DNA of 64,000 nucleotides from Solimonas marina (GCF_012241385.1 NZ_JAAVXB010000002.1:1-64000), one strand, 5' to 3'; counted from the stretch's first letter, positions 46,701 to 54,297 are shown. Made by a program: numbers and translations. Notes: a model not told the origin generated them from the letters alone.

Positions 46701-46931
46701 CATGTCCTGCACGCCGACGATTTCCTGTTCGAGCGGCGTGGCGATGGTGTCGGCGAGCTGCTGCGCGGTCGCGCCCGGGTATTGCGCGGTGACGACCACC
46801 GTCGGCGGCACCACTTCCGGGTATTCGGAGATCGGCAGGCGGAAGATCGCGAGCAGACCGGCGACGAACACTAGGAAGGAGAGCACGCCGGCGAAGATCG
46901 GCCGCTCGATAAAGAAGTGGGTGAGTTTCAT
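43737..46931 (-). CDS. RND multidrug efflux transporter (HAE1, AcrB/MexB-like)
   Basis: 1064-aa inner-membrane proton-driven pump with the expected 12 transmembrane helices and two large periplasmic loops. The N-terminus MKLTHFFIERPIFAGVLSFL is typical. Proton-relay residues: the Asp pair in VGIVVDDAIVVVENIERG (helix 4), and the helix-10 Lys in GLAAKNAILIVEFARELQ. Full family length, no truncation seen. It follows the membrane-fusion gene by 17 bp. Substrates cannot be read from sequence; organic solvents, dyes or antibiotics are common for relatives. Confidence 0.96.
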   Translation of the reverse strand: MKLTHFFIERPIFAGVLSFLVFVAGLLAIFRLPISEYPEVVPPTVVVTAQYPGATAQQLADTIATPLEQEIVGVQDMIYMNSLAQQDGTLQLTVTFKLGTDIDRAQVQVQNRVQQALPRLPQEVQAAGVTTRKSSPNLTMVVHLFSPDGRYDGLYLRNLAVIQVRDQLARLPGAGDVQIFGSGDYAMRIWLDPQKLASRDLTVNDVIAAVREQNVQVAAGSVGAPPLKDSPAFQLAIDARGRLKDAQQFGDIIIKTGADGEVTHLSDVARVQLGAGEYALRSLLDNHSAVALPIFLQPGANALDLARDVRAEMAELKKTAFPEGVDYSIVYDPTVFVRQSIHAVIETLLEALLLVVIVVILFLQTWRAALIPIIAVPVAIIGSFAAMAAFGFSINTLTLFGLVLAVGIVVDDAIVVVENIERGIADGLTPRAAAHRSMNEVAGPIIAISLVLCAVFVPPAFVGGFNGQFYQQFALVIAFAAVISAFNSLTLSPALAALLLRPHGAPPDRVQRAIDGAFGWLFRPFNRVFAKGANGYQRGVRKVLRLGSIALIVYVGLIALTAFGFSKAPAGFIPAQDKGYLVTVVQLPPGSSIERTEAVVKRVGEIGMKQAGISHAVQFPGLSVNGFTRASDAAIVFWTLKDFEDRKGLRAPQIAAALNQKLGAIDDALVLTVLPPPILGLGTAGGFKAQLEDHTNAGPAALYDMTQTLVNKARQNPALAGVFSTYEINAPQLYADVDRTKVKQLGINLDDVFRTMQVYLGSYYINDFNAFGRTFRVIAQADGNFRERPQDALLLKTRNADGEMVPLASVLSLKESFGTNLASRYNGFPSSDINGGPAPGYSSGQAMAALEQVAKETLPPGVDIEWTDLAFQQLGAAKALAIVLPLAVLLVFLVLAAQYESLLLPLAVILIVPMTILSALAGIFLMKSEVNIFTQIGLFVLVGLAAKNAILIVEFARELQAGGLSPIAAALEACRLRLRPILMTSFAFIFGVLPLMLATGVGAEMRQAMGIAVFFGMIGVTFFGLFLTPLFYVVLQRFAPQRQATSSDDTPPATLQSPKPAPSH

Positions 46932-46948
46932 GCGGGAGCTCGACGGGA

Positions 46949-48169
46949 TCAGTTGGCCGCCACGATCCGTTCGGCCGCTACGTCATGCGCGTCGGCGGTG
47001 GGTTCGGGTGCCGGTTCTTCGGTGGTGGCGACGACCACGCCAGGACGGACGCGCTGCAGGCCGGCGACGATCACGCGCTCACCGGGCTTGACGCCCGAGG
47101 TGACGACGCGCAATCCACCGTGTTCGCTGCCCAGCGTCACGGCGCGGTACTGGACCTTGTTCTGGTCGTCGACGACGTAGACGAACTTCTTGCTCTGGTC
47201 GGTGCCGATCGCGCGCTCGTCGAGCAGCGTCGCCTCGTGGCGGCCGCTGCCGAGCAACTGCACGCGGGCGAACAGACCCGGCGTGAAGCGGCCATCCGGA
47301 TTCGGCAGCACGGCGCGAGCGCGGATCGTGCCGGTCTGCGGATCGAGCGCGTTGTCGAGGAAGTCGATGCGGCCGGCATGCGGGAAGCCGTTTTCGTCGG
47401 CCAGACCGACGAACACCGGCAGCGCATGGTCGCGCTCGCTCGGCCGTTCGCCGCGGCTGGCCTGCGCCGCGTACTTCAGATAGCTGCGCTCGTCGCCGTC
47501 GAAATAGACATAGATCGGATCGACCGAGACGACCGAGGTGAGAATCGTCTGCCCGGCGCTGACGTAGTTGCCGGCGGTGACTTCGGCGCGCGAGACGCGG
47601 CCGCCGATCGGTGCGGTCACGCGCGTGAAGCTCAGATCCAGCGCCGCCGATTCGACCGCCGCCTGCGCGGCGCGCAGGCTGGCCGTGGTCTGACCGAGGT
47701 TGCTGGCGCGCGAGTCGTATTCCTCGCGCGAGATGGCATGCACCTTGAGCAGGTTCTCGGCGCGGGCCGCTTCGGTCTTGGCCAGTTCCTGCTGCGACTG
47801 GGCGCGGGCCAGTTCGGCCTTGGCCTGATCGAGACGCGCCTGGAATGGTCGCGGATCGATCTGAAACAACAGCTGGCCCTGCTTGACCACTGAGCCTTCA
47901 TCGAAGGCGACGCGGTCGATGTAGCCGGCCACGCGCGGCCGCAGCTCGACACGCTGCGTGGCGGCGAAACGGCCGGTGTAGGTGTCCCAGTCGACAATGT
48001 TCTGCTGGACGGCGGCGCGCACGGTCACCTGCGGTGCCGGCGGCGTCGCCGCGGCGTTGGCGTTCGACTCGCAGCCGGACATGCCGGCGGCGGCCAGTAC
48101 CAGCAGGCCCAGCGACAACCAGCTCAGCGTAGAATTGCTGATGGAGATGCGCGTGAGGAAACGAGGCAT
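46949..48169 (-). CDS. RND membrane fusion protein (AcrA/MexA-like lipoprotein)
   Basis: 406-aa periplasmic adaptor joining the RND pump to the outer-membrane channel. Signal peptide with lipobox AGMSGC near residues 23-29; the lipoyl halves include VAGYIDRVAFDEGSVVKQGQLLFQIDPRPF and TAPIGGRVSRAEVTAGNYV, with the alpha-hairpin between. ATG at 48169 was chosen for its GGAG 8 bases upstream; an ATG at 48184 would add five residues. First gene of the operon, it diverges from a TetR gene; palindromes for that regulator lie in between. Confidence 0.93.
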   Translation of the reverse strand: MPRFLTRISISNSTLSWLSLGLLVLAAAGMSGCESNANAAATPPAPQVTVRAAVQQNIVDWDTYTGRFAATQRVELRPRVAGYIDRVAFDEGSVVKQGQLLFQIDPRPFQARLDQAKAELARAQSQQELAKTEAARAENLLKVHAISREEYDSRASNLGQTTASLRAAQAAVESAALDLSFTRVTAPIGGRVSRAEVTAGNYVSAGQTILTSVVSVDPIYVYFDGDERSYLKYAAQASRGERPSERDHALPVFVGLADENGFPHAGRIDFLDNALDPQTGTIRARAVLPNPDGRFTPGLFARVQLLGSGRHEATLLDERAIGTDQSKKFVYVVDDQNKVQYRAVTLGSEHGGLRVVTSGVKPGERVIVAGLQRVRPGVVVATTEEPAPEPTADAHDVAAERIVAAN

Positions 48170-48289
48170 CGGGGTCACTCCCATTCAGCGTTGCCTGCGG
48201 TGACGGCCGCGGACAACGGGTCCTTGAACGACTTCTGCCGAGGGCATCCGACTTGACGTCGGGGTCCAAACGGTTGAAGCTGTATGTGT

Positions 48290-48305
48290 GTTACCGGTAA
48301 GTAAC
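48290..48305. promoter_or_regulatory. TetR operator site 1 (efflux/TetR intergenic region)
   Basis: GTTACCGGTAAGTAAC, form GTTAC-N6-GTAAC, between the efflux operon and the TetR gene at 48376. Its 5-base half-sites are the same as those in site 2 and in both sites at 50.3 kb. Confidence 0.75.
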
Positions 48306-48314
48306 AGTTCGCAT

Positions 48315-48344
48315 ACGTTACCGATCGGTAACAAGCGCTGTCAA
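48315..48344 (-). promoter_or_regulatory. Promoter candidate of the efflux operon
   Basis: On the minus strand, consensus TTGACA (48344-48339) is followed by an 18-bp spacer and TAACGT (48320-48315; 3 of 6 matches to the -10). The spacer and -10 overlap operator site 2, consistent with repression. Confidence 0.5.
48317..48332. promoter_or_regulatory. TetR operator site 2 (perfect palindrome)
   Basis: GTTACCGATCGGTAAC is a perfect 16-bp palindrome with the GTTAC-N6-GTAAC form. It starts 27 bp from site 1 and falls between the predicted -35 and -10 boxes of the efflux operon, where a bound repressor would block RNA polymerase. Confidence 0.8.
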
Positions 48345-48375
48345 GCGTTTGTTGTCAGCTATGAGGTAAGACGTG

Positions 48376-49038
48376 ATGAGCGAAGCGAAAAACAGCGGTG
48401 CCGCGGCCTGTACGGAGGGCGGCATGCGGGTTCGGGACCGGATTTTCCGGACCGCTCGCGAGCTGTTCTATCGACAGGGCATCCGTGCGGTCGGCGTTGA
48501 CGCCATCGCCTGCGAGGCCGGCACCAACAAGATGAGCTTCTACCGAAGCTTCCCGTCCAAGGACGAGCTCGTCGCCGAATGTCTGCGCGTGCAGGTCAGC
48601 GAGGCCTTCGAGCGCTGGGATGCGTCGATCGCCGCTTATGACGGCGACGCGCGTCGGCAGATCGAGGCGGTGTTCGAATCGATGCTGTCGAAATCCTGCG
48701 GCGACGACGCCTGCGGCTGTCCGCTCAGCAATGCCGCGGTCGAGCTGCGCGAGAACACGCATCCGGGCCATCAGGTCATTCGTGAATACAAGGCCGAAGT
48801 GCGGCGCCGTTTCCGCGCGATGGCCGCCGAGGCCGGTGCCAGCGACCCCGAGGCACTCGGCGACGCGCTGATGCTGCTGCTTGAAGGCAGTGCCGTGACG
48901 CGTCTGACCTTCGCCGGCCAAAACGGACCGCTGGCCAATACGCTGGCGGCGGTGCGCACACTGCTCGATGCCTATCTGCCGGCCAGCAAGCGCCCGGCGG
49001 CAAAAAGGGCGAAAGCGGCCAAGATCGCCAGCGCCTGA
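48376..49038 (+). CDS. TetR/AcrR-family repressor of the efflux operon
   Basis: 220-aa regulator. The N-terminal helix-turn-helix spans about 20-65 (RDRIFRTARELFYRQGIRAVGVDAIACEAGTNKMSFYRSF). The C-terminal ligand domain has two cysteines in SCGDDACGCPLSN, a possible redox or electrophile sensor. It diverges from the efflux operon and probably represses it and itself through the GTTAC-N6-GTAAC sites. ATG at 48376 with GAGGTAAG upstream; a GTG lies one codon earlier. Its recognition helix is nearly identical to that of the second TetR at 50410, so cross-regulation is likely. Confidence 0.92.
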   Translation: MSEAKNSGAAACTEGGMRVRDRIFRTARELFYRQGIRAVGVDAIACEAGTNKMSFYRSFPSKDELVAECLRVQVSEAFERWDASIAAYDGDARRQIEAVFESMLSKSCGDDACGCPLSNAAVELRENTHPGHQVIREYKAEVRRRFRAMAAEAGASDPEALGDALMLLLEGSAVTRLTFAGQNGPLANTLAAVRTLLDAYLPASKRPAAKRAKAAKIASA

Positions 49039-49060
49039 CGTCTGACGTCTGACGCGATGC

Positions 49061-49098
49061 AAACGAAAGGGCCGACGCGTGCGTCGGCCCTTTCGTTT
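49061..49098. terminator. Bidirectional terminator between tetR and lpxR-like gene
   Basis: Perfect 18-base arms, 49061-49078 and 49081-49098 (inner part GGGCCGACGC / GCGTCGGCCC), with A-rich left and T-rich right ends, so it can serve both the TetR gene and the convergent LpxR-like gene. Just upstream are short TGACGTC direct repeats. Confidence 0.85.
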
Positions 49099-49127
49099 GT
49101 GTACTCGCGGCAGTGCGAACAGGCGCG

Positions 49128-50264
49128 TTACAGGTCACGTGACAGGACTGCGCTGCCCCAGACCATCGAGCGGTCGCCGGGCTCGGCTTTGAGTTCCGAT
49201 GTCTGATAACGCATCACCCATGACAGGTGATAGCCGGCGCCGACCTCGGCGGTGACGCCGAGCCAGGCTTCCCCGATCAGCGGTCGCGTGTCGTGGTAGC
49301 CGTAATCGATGTCGTTGTCGCGGAACTGCCCCTGCAGGAAGGCGTTGTAGAGCCGCGCGTGTGCCTTGATTCCTCCCCAGATGTAGAGCTCGCGCGCGCC
49401 GCCGTTGAGCTGGCCGCCGCCGGTCGCCGGCGCCGGTTCGGCGATGTACTCGACCCGGTCCGGCGGACCCGCCCACCACGGCGTGCTGATGCGGCCCCAG
49501 CGCCACGACAGCGCCACCGTGCCTTCAGTCAGATAGCCGACGCTGCCGGCCACTGCGGTTTTTACCTCGTAATGCGTGTCGGCGACGCTGGCGCCGGCCA
49601 GCTGCCGGTCCTGCCGCGTCAGGGTGTAGCGGAAGGTCGGTTCGCCGCCGTCGGAAATCTGGTGATTCCAGCCGTGTGGCGTGCGCGCGCCGATCATCGA
49701 GTGAAAGCCATCCTGGAATTCGGCAACGGCATTGAGGCCGAGTACGCCGATCGTGAAGCTCGTGTGATAGACCGGTCCCTTGCCGTCGCCGATGTAGCTG
49801 CGGCCGTTGGCGAGGTAGAGCAGGCTTGCATACGGACGGTCGCCGCGGCGGATTTGTGGGTCCTTGATCGTGCCTGGTGTGAACGCCAGGGCGCCGATCT
49901 GCAGATCGTGGATGCGGAAGGTATCGTCGCCGGCCTGCGTCAGGAACAGGCGGTCGATGAAACCGAGCGGACCGTCGAGCGTGATCCAGCCGTCGCGTGC
50001 CCGAGCCCCGGCCAGCGTGACTGCCACACCGCCGGTGTAGTCCTCATCGCGCTGCACGGGCGTGAGGCTGTCGTTGTCGATGTAGAGCGTCCAGCCGGCG
50101 TCTTCCTTTTCATTGCCCCAGGCATCCACCGGTGCGCCGGGTGGCGCGTCGGCCGCTGCCGCGCTGAAGCTGGCGAGCGCCAGCAACACCGCAAAAGCGC
50201 GGCGATTGATGGTGTGTCGTTGGCGGCGTTCCCGGGTGCCGTTCTCCCGTTGCGGCATCTGCAT
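49128..50264 (-). CDS. LpxR-family lipid A deacylase (DUF2219)
   Basis: 378-aa outer-membrane beta-barrel enzyme of the LpxR family, which removes the 3'-acyloxyacyl chain from lipid A. A signal peptide (about 22-40, AFAVLLALASFSAAAADA) precedes the barrel. The Asn/Asp pair in LYIDNDSL and the DYTGGVAVTL segment match the known active-site region, and the later FHSMIGARTPHGWNHQI supplies His. It ends GDRSMVWGSAVLSRDL, a normal barrel C-terminus. ATG at 50264 with GGGAGGGG upstream. It diverges from a TetR gene and shares the operators of the efflux system. Confidence 0.88.
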   Translation of the reverse strand: MQMPQRENGTRERRQRHTINRRAFAVLLALASFSAAAADAPPGAPVDAWGNEKEDAGWTLYIDNDSLTPVQRDEDYTGGVAVTLAGARARDGWITLDGPLGFIDRLFLTQAGDDTFRIHDLQIGALAFTPGTIKDPQIRRGDRPYASLLYLANGRSYIGDGKGPVYHTSFTIGVLGLNAVAEFQDGFHSMIGARTPHGWNHQISDGGEPTFRYTLTRQDRQLAGASVADTHYEVKTAVAGSVGYLTEGTVALSWRWGRISTPWWAGPPDRVEYIAEPAPATGGGQLNGGARELYIWGGIKAHARLYNAFLQGQFRDNDIDYGYHDTRPLIGEAWLGVTAEVGAGYHLSWVMRYQTSELKAEPGDRSMVWGSAVLSRDL

Positions 50265-50311
50265 GGCAGACCCCTCCCATCGCAGGGCCGGTATCGAAAG
50301 GCAGGGAACTC

Positions 50312-50340
50312 TTGCGCTCGTTACCGTTCAGTAACATAAT
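50312..50340 (+). promoter_or_regulatory. Promoter candidate of the second TetR gene
   Basis: TTGCGC (50312-50317), 17-bp spacer, CATAAT (50335-50340) on the plus strand. Operator site 3 lies inside the spacer, consistent with autorepression. Confidence 0.5.
50320..50335. promoter_or_regulatory. TetR operator site 3 (lpxR-like/TetR intergenic region)
   Basis: GTTACCGTTCAGTAAC, again GTTAC-N6-GTAAC. It occupies most of the spacer of the predicted TetR promoter (50312-50340). Confidence 0.75.
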
Positions 50341-50348
50341 TAGTAAAG

Positions 50349-50364
50349 GTTACTAACTGGTAAC
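50349..50364. promoter_or_regulatory. TetR operator site 4
   Basis: GTTACTAACTGGTAAC, GTTAC-N6-GTAAC, starting 29 bp after the start of site 3. The pair spacing resembles the 27 bp at the efflux region, as expected for two dimers on nearby faces of DNA. Confidence 0.75.
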
Positions 50365-50409
50365 ATCGCAGTCAAGATGGCGGCCGTCAGGTCGCGGAGG
50401 GTTGCAGGC

Positions 50410-51024
50410 ATGGGCAGGAAGGAGGGTGGCAGCGCACCGCTGCGGGTACGCGACCGGATTTTTGCCGCGGCCGGTGAGCTGTTTCGCGAGCACGGCATTC
50501 GTGCCGTCGGCGTCGACGCAATCGCCACGCGCGCCGGAACCAACAAGGTCAGCTTCTACCGCAGCTTTGCGTCGAAGGACGCGCTGGTGGTCGAATGCCT
50601 GCAGGCGCGTGAGGCCGATTACTGGCGCTGGTGGGAGGCGGTCGTCGCTCCATACCAGGACGCGCCGCGCGCGCAGATCGAGGCCTTGTTCGCATCGGCC
50701 GCTGCATGCCGTGGCCACGATGGCGTCTGGGCCGGCAGCGCATTCAGCCATACCGCCGTCGAATTGCGCGATACGCCGCATCCGGCCCACGCCTTGATCG
50801 CCGCGCACAAGGCCGAGGTGCGCCGCCGCCTGACGGCGTTGGCCGCCGCGGCCGGTGCGCGCGACCCGCAGGCGCTGGGTGACGCGTTGCTGCTGTTGCT
50901 CGATGGCGGTGCGTCACTGCATCTGCTGTTCGGCGACAGCGGCTGCGACGCCCCGCTGGCGGGTGTCACCGGCAGCGTCCGCGCGCTGCTCGATGCGCAG
51001 CTGGCGGCGCCGGGTGGCGATTGA
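50410..51024 (+). CDS. TetR/AcrR-family regulator, paralogue of the one at 48376
   Basis: 204-aa regulator. Its helix-turn-helix (RDRIFAAAGELFREHGIRAVGVDAIATRAGTNKVSFYRSF) is almost the same as in the TetR at 48376, and the C-terminal domains align along their length (AVELRDTPHPAHALIAAHKAEVRRRL versus AVELRENTHPGHQVIREYKAEVRRRF), so they are paralogues. It lacks the Cys cluster SCGDDACGC (here SAAACRGHDGVW), so it may sense a different ligand. ATG at 50410 with GGAGGG upstream; a start at 50377 is less likely. It diverges from the LpxR-like gene. Confidence 0.9.
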   Translation: MGRKEGGSAPLRVRDRIFAAAGELFREHGIRAVGVDAIATRAGTNKVSFYRSFASKDALVVECLQAREADYWRWWEAVVAPYQDAPRAQIEALFASAAACRGHDGVWAGSAFSHTAVELRDTPHPAHALIAAHKAEVRRRLTALAAAAGARDPQALGDALLLLLDGGASLHLLFGDSGCDAPLAGVTGSVRALLDAQLAAPGGD

Positions 51025-51056
51025 CGCCGGTGGGTACCGGGGCGGTCGCAATCCAC

Positions 51057-51062
51057 TACACT
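51057..51062 (+). promoter_or_regulatory. Candidate -10 box of the trpGDC leader transcript
   Basis: TACACT lies 35 bp before the leader-peptide ATG. No good -35 is present at the right distance; a TTGACG at 51021 is too far away. Confidence 0.3.
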
Positions 51063-51096
51063 AGCGGCCCCGTAACCGAGTTCATCGATCCCGGCC

Positions 51097-51135
51097 ATGA
51101 TCCGCAACACGAATTCCTGGCGACGCTGGCGCTGA
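51097..51135 (+). CDS. Trp-containing leader peptide upstream of trpGDC
   Basis: A 12-codon ORF, MIRNTNSWRRWR, with two Trp codons (residues 8 and 11) ends 75 bp before trpG. Its final Trp-Arg, the DNA TGGCGCTGAT across its stop, and the hairpin loop CACGC after it are shared with the trpE leader, so the two control regions are probably related by descent. The weak point is the lack of a clear ribosome-binding site and that two Trp codons alone could be chance; the match to the trpE leader is the main support. Confidence 0.65.
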   Translation: MIRNTNSWRRWR

Positions 51136-51150
51136 TTGTCCCGCCCAGCG

Positions 51151-51188
51151 GATGCGCGCCTGCGCATCGTCGACCGCCACGCGCGGTC
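51151..51188 (+). promoter_or_regulatory. Hairpins of the trpGDC attenuator
   Basis: A perfect hairpin GATGCGC-GCCT-GCGCATC (51151-51168) is followed by GACCGC-CACGC-GCGGTC (51172-51188). Upstream, CGCTGG (51124-51129) can pair with CCAGCG (51145-51150), and CGACG (51121-51125) with CGTCG (51168-51172), competing with both. No T-run follows the last hairpin (CCCCAGTC), so termination may be rho-dependent or control translational. Confidence 0.45.
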
Positions 51189-51210
51189 CCCAGTCAAACC
51201 GGAATTTGCC

Positions 51211-51792
51211 ATGCTGCTGATGATCGATAACTACGATTCGTTTACCTACAACCTCGTCCAATACTTCGGTGAGCTCGGCGTCGACGTCGAGGTGCACCGC
51301 AACGACCGCATCACGGTCGATCAGGTCGCGGCGCTGAAGCCGGATCACATCGTCCTGTCCCCCGGGCCGTGCACGCCGAACGAGGCCGGCATCTGCCTGG
51401 AGCTGATCGACCGTCTGAAAGGGCAGTTCCCGATCCTCGGTGTCTGCCTTGGCCATCAATCGATCGGCCAGGCCTTCGGCGGCGTGGTCGGCCGTGCGCG
51501 CACCGTCATGCACGGCAAGACCAGCGCGGTCCATCACCACGACGTCGGCGTGTTTCGCGGCTTGCCGACGCCGTATCGGGCGACGCGTTATCACTCGCTG
51601 GTGGTCGAGCAGGACTCGCTGCCGGATTGCTTCGAGGTGACGGCCTGGACGCAGCACGACGACGGCACGCGCGACGAGATCATGGGGCTGCGGCACAAGA
51701 CCCTGCCGATCGAAGGCGTGCAGTTTCACCCCGAATCGATCCTCACCGAGCACGGCCACCAGTTGCTGAAGAACTTCGTGGAGGCCTACTGA
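51211..51792 (+). CDS. trpG: Anthranilate synthase component II (glutamine amidotransferase)
   Basis: 193-aa amidotransferase that supplies ammonia to TrpE; in such organisms it may also serve 4-amino-4-deoxychorismate synthesis. Class I triad: Cys79 in [10 protein letters not shown], and His and Glu in [10 protein letters not shown] near the C-terminus; the oxyanion loop is [14 protein letters not shown] at 51211 gives the canonical [14 protein letters not shown] start. One base of overlap (TGATG) couples it to trpD. Confidence 0.95.
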   Translation: MLLMIDNYDSFTYNLVQYFGELGVDVEVHRNDRITVDQVAALKPDHIVLSPGPCTPNEAGICLELIDRLKGQFPILGVCLGHQSIGQAFGGVVGRARTVMHGKTSAVHHHDVGVFRGLPTPYRATRYHSLVVEQDSLPDCFEVTAWTQHDDGTRDEIMGLRHKTLPIEGVQFHPESILTEHGHQLLKNFVEAY

Positions 51793-52829
51793 TGCCGATC
51801 TCGCCCCAGGAAGCCTTGCAGCGCACGATCGAACATCGCGAGATCTTTCACGACGAAATGATCGATCTGATGCGGCAGATCATGCGCGGCGAGATTTCGC
51901 CGGTGATGACGGCCGCGATCCTCACCGGCCTGCGCGTCAAGAAGGAAACCGTCGGCGAGATTGCCGCCGCTGCGCAGGTCATGCGCGAGTTGGCGAACCA
52001 GGTCGAGACGCCGGCCTACGAGCATTTCGTCGACATCGTCGGCACCGGCGGCGATGGCGCGCACAGCTTCAATATCTCGACCGCGTCGATGTTCGTCGCC
52101 GCCGCGGCCGGCTGCCGCATCGCCAAGCACGGCAATCGCAGCGTGTCGAGCAAGTCCGGCAGCGCCGACGTGCTCGAAGCCTTTGGCGCCGCGATCGACC
52201 TGCAGCCCGCGCAGGTCGCGGCCTGTATCGCCGAGTGCGGCGTCGGCTTCATGTTCGCGCCGAATCATCATCCGGCGATGAAGGTGGTGGCGCCGGTGCG
52301 CAAGGAAATGGGCGTGCGCACCATCTTCAACATCCTCGGTCCGCTGACCAATCCGGCCGGCGCACCGAACATCCTGATGGGTGTGTTCCATCCGGATCTG
52401 GTCGGCATCCAGGTCCGCGTGCTGCAGCGCCTGGGCGCGCGCAGCGCGATGGTGGTCTGGGGCAAGGACAACATGGACGAGCTGACGCTCGGCGCCGGCA
52501 CGCTGGTCGGCGAACTGCGCGACGGCGAGGTGCGCGAATACGAGGTGCATCCCGAGGACTTCGGCTTCGCGATGGCCGGCAGCCAGAATCTGCGCGTCGT
52601 CGATGCCGCCGACTCCAGGGCGCGCGTGCTCGAAGCGCTGGACGACACGCCGGGCGTCGCGCGCGACATCGTGGCGTTCAACGCCGGCGCGGCGATCTAC
52701 GCGGCGCGTCGTGCCGATTCGCTGGCCGCCGGTATCGCACAGGCCAAGTCGGCCCTCGCCAGTGGCGCAGCGCGGCAGCGTCTCGAACAATTCATTGCGC
52801 TCACGCAGCGGCTCAAGGCCGCGGCCTGA
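51792..52829 (+). CDS. trpD: Anthranilate phosphoribosyltransferase
   Basis: 345-aa enzyme transferring phosphoribosyl from PRPP to anthranilate, the second step of tryptophan synthesis. The glycine loop GTGGDG is at 84-89, followed by [40 protein letters not shown], which is the conserved anthranilate/PRPP site, and later [20 protein letters not shown] and the GPLTNPAGA loop. Length is normal. It overlaps trpG by one base and is 12 bp before trpC. Confidence 0.96.
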   Translation: MPISPQEALQRTIEHREIFHDEMIDLMRQIMRGEISPVMTAAILTGLRVKKETVGEIAAAAQVMRELANQVETPAYEHFVDIVGTGGDGAHSFNISTASMFVAAAAGCRIAKHGNRSVSSKSGSADVLEAFGAAIDLQPAQVAACIAECGVGFMFAPNHHPAMKVVAPVRKEMGVRTIFNILGPLTNPAGAPNILMGVFHPDLVGIQVRVLQRLGARSAMVVWGKDNMDELTLGAGTLVGELRDGEVREYEVHPEDFGFAMAGSQNLRVVDAADSRARVLEALDDTPGVARDIVAFNAGAAIYAARRADSLAAGIAQAKSALASGAARQRLEQFIALTQRLKAAA

Positions 52830-52841
52830 ACGGAAACGCCG

Positions 52842-53642
52842 ATGTCCGACATTCTCGATACGATTCTCGCGCGCAAGGCCGTTGAAATCGGCCTGCTGCA
52901 GCAGCGTTATTCGCGCAGTGCGCTCGACGCGCTGGCGCGCGCGGCCGACGCGCCGCGCGGCTTCATCGCTGCGCTTGAGTCCAGGGCGGCGGCTGGTTCG
53001 GCCGCAGTGATCGCCGAGGTCAAGCGTGCGTCGCCGAGCAAGGGTCTGATTCGCGAGGACTTCGACCCAGCCTGGCTGGCGCGTGAGTACGCCGACGGCG
53101 GCGCGGCCTGCCTGTCGGTGCTGACCGACGAGAAGTTCTTTCAGGGCCACAACGCATTTCTGGTGCAGGCGCGCGCCGCGTGCACGTTGCCGGTGATTCG
53201 CAAGGACTTCATCGTCGACGAGTGGCAGGTCGTCGAGGCGCGGGCGATCGGTGCCGACTGCATTCTGCTGATTGCCGCGGCGCTATCGCCGGCGCGGCTC
53301 AAGGCGTTGTACGACGCGGCGCGGGCCTGGCAGCTCGATGTGCTGGTCGAAATTCATGACGGCGACGAGCTGGATCAGGTGCTGGCGGCCGGGCTTGGCG
53401 ACGGTTGGCTGCTGGGCATCAACAACCGCAATCTGCGCAGTTTCGAGACGCGCCTGGAAACCACGCTGGACCTGTTGCCGCGTCTGCCGGCCGGTCTGCC
53501 GGTCGTGACCGAAAGCGGCATTGCCGGTGCTGCCGACGTGGCACGGATGCGTGCCGCTGGGGTCGATCGCTTTCTGGTCGGCGAATCGCTGATGCGTCAG
53601 CCGCAGCCGAGCGCGGCGCTGCGGGCACTGATCGGCGGCTGA
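52842..53642 (+). CDS. trpC: Indole-3-glycerol-phosphate synthase
   Basis: 266-aa TIM-barrel enzyme that closes the indole ring, third step after TrpD; TrpF is not fused. Motifs: IAEVKRASPSKGLIREDFDP (catalytic Glu and Lys), ACLSVLTDEKFFQGH, RKDFIVDEWQV, LLIAAAL, and the C-terminal GINNRNLRSFE and TESGIAGAADVARM phosphate-binding segment. It ends 13 bp from the convergent crp-like gene, with no terminator visible in the gap. Confidence 0.96.
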   Translation: MSDILDTILARKAVEIGLLQQRYSRSALDALARAADAPRGFIAALESRAAAGSAAVIAEVKRASPSKGLIREDFDPAWLAREYADGGAACLSVLTDEKFFQGHNAFLVQARAACTLPVIRKDFIVDEWQVVEARAIGADCILLIAAALSPARLKALYDAARAWQLDVLVEIHDGDELDQVLAAGLGDGWLLGINNRNLRSFETRLETTLDLLPRLPAGLPVVTESGIAGAADVARMRAAGVDRFLVGESLMRQPQPSAALRALIGG

Positions 53643-53655
53643 GCGCGCGCGGCGT

Positions 53656-54297
53656 TCAGGTTCCGGTGCGGCTGAGGTGGATGCCGAGCATCAGGATGTT
53701 GCGGCCTTCCGTGGTCAGGATGCCGTCGTCTTCCAACTTCTTCAGGACGCGGCCGGCCATTTCGCGTGAGCATCCCACCAGTCGCGCCAGTTCCTGACGG
53801 CTGGTGCGGATCAACACGCCGCGTTTGTGCTCGACCGCCTCGCGCTTGGCCGTCAATTCGGTGAGCGTGCGCTCCATGCGCGTCGCGACGTCGAGGAAGG
53901 CGAGATCGGCGAGTCGGCGCGTGGTGTCGCGCAGGCGGTTGGCGAGCTGGCCCGCGAGTTCGAACATGATGTCCGGATTGCTCGCGTAGAACTTCATGAA
54001 CGCTTCGTAGCTGAGTTCGGCGGCCAGGGTCGGGGTGCGCGAGCGCACGATCGCGGTACGCGAGCGCTGCTCCGGAAACAGGCAGACCTCGCCGAAGAAA
54101 TCACCGGGCCCCAGATAGGCGACGACGATCTCGCGGCCGTTCTCGTCCTCGAGCATCACGCTGACCGTGCCTTCGAGGATCAGATAGATCGAACGCGGCG
54201 CGTCGCCGGCCAGCATCAAGGTATGCTTCGGCGCATAACTGCGTTTGTGGGCCTGCTGCACGAAGGCCTGGACCGCGGGCTTGTCGAAAATCGACAT
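53656..54297 (-). CDS. crp: Crp/Vfr-family transcription regulator
   Basis: 213-aa global regulator. The N-terminal cyclic-nucleotide-binding beta-roll contains FFGEVCLFPEQRSRTAIVRSRT, where Gly-Glu and the Arg-Thr pair occupy cAMP-contact positions of E. coli CRP; this looks like a cAMP-type pocket rather than the c-di-GMP-type pocket of Xanthomonas Clp. The recognition helix region SRQELARLVGCSREMAGRVLKKLEDDG is typical of the family. ATG at 54297. It diverges from the yhfA-like OsmC gene, the same partner as in E. coli. Confidence 0.9.
   Translation of the reverse strand: MSIFDKPAVQAFVQQAHKRSYAPKHTLMLAGDAPRSIYLILEGTVSVMLEDENGREIVVAYLGPGDFFGEVCLFPEQRSRTAIVRSRTPTLAAELSYEAFMKFYASNPDIMFELAGQLANRLRDTTRRLADLAFLDVATRMERTLTELTAKREAVEHKRGVLIRTSRQELARLVGCSREMAGRVLKKLEDDGILTTEGRNILMLGIHLSRTGT

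Noticed and set aside
45423-46874. 483-codon plus-strand frame opposite the RND pump
   Set aside because: Antisense shadow of a full-length RND transporter.
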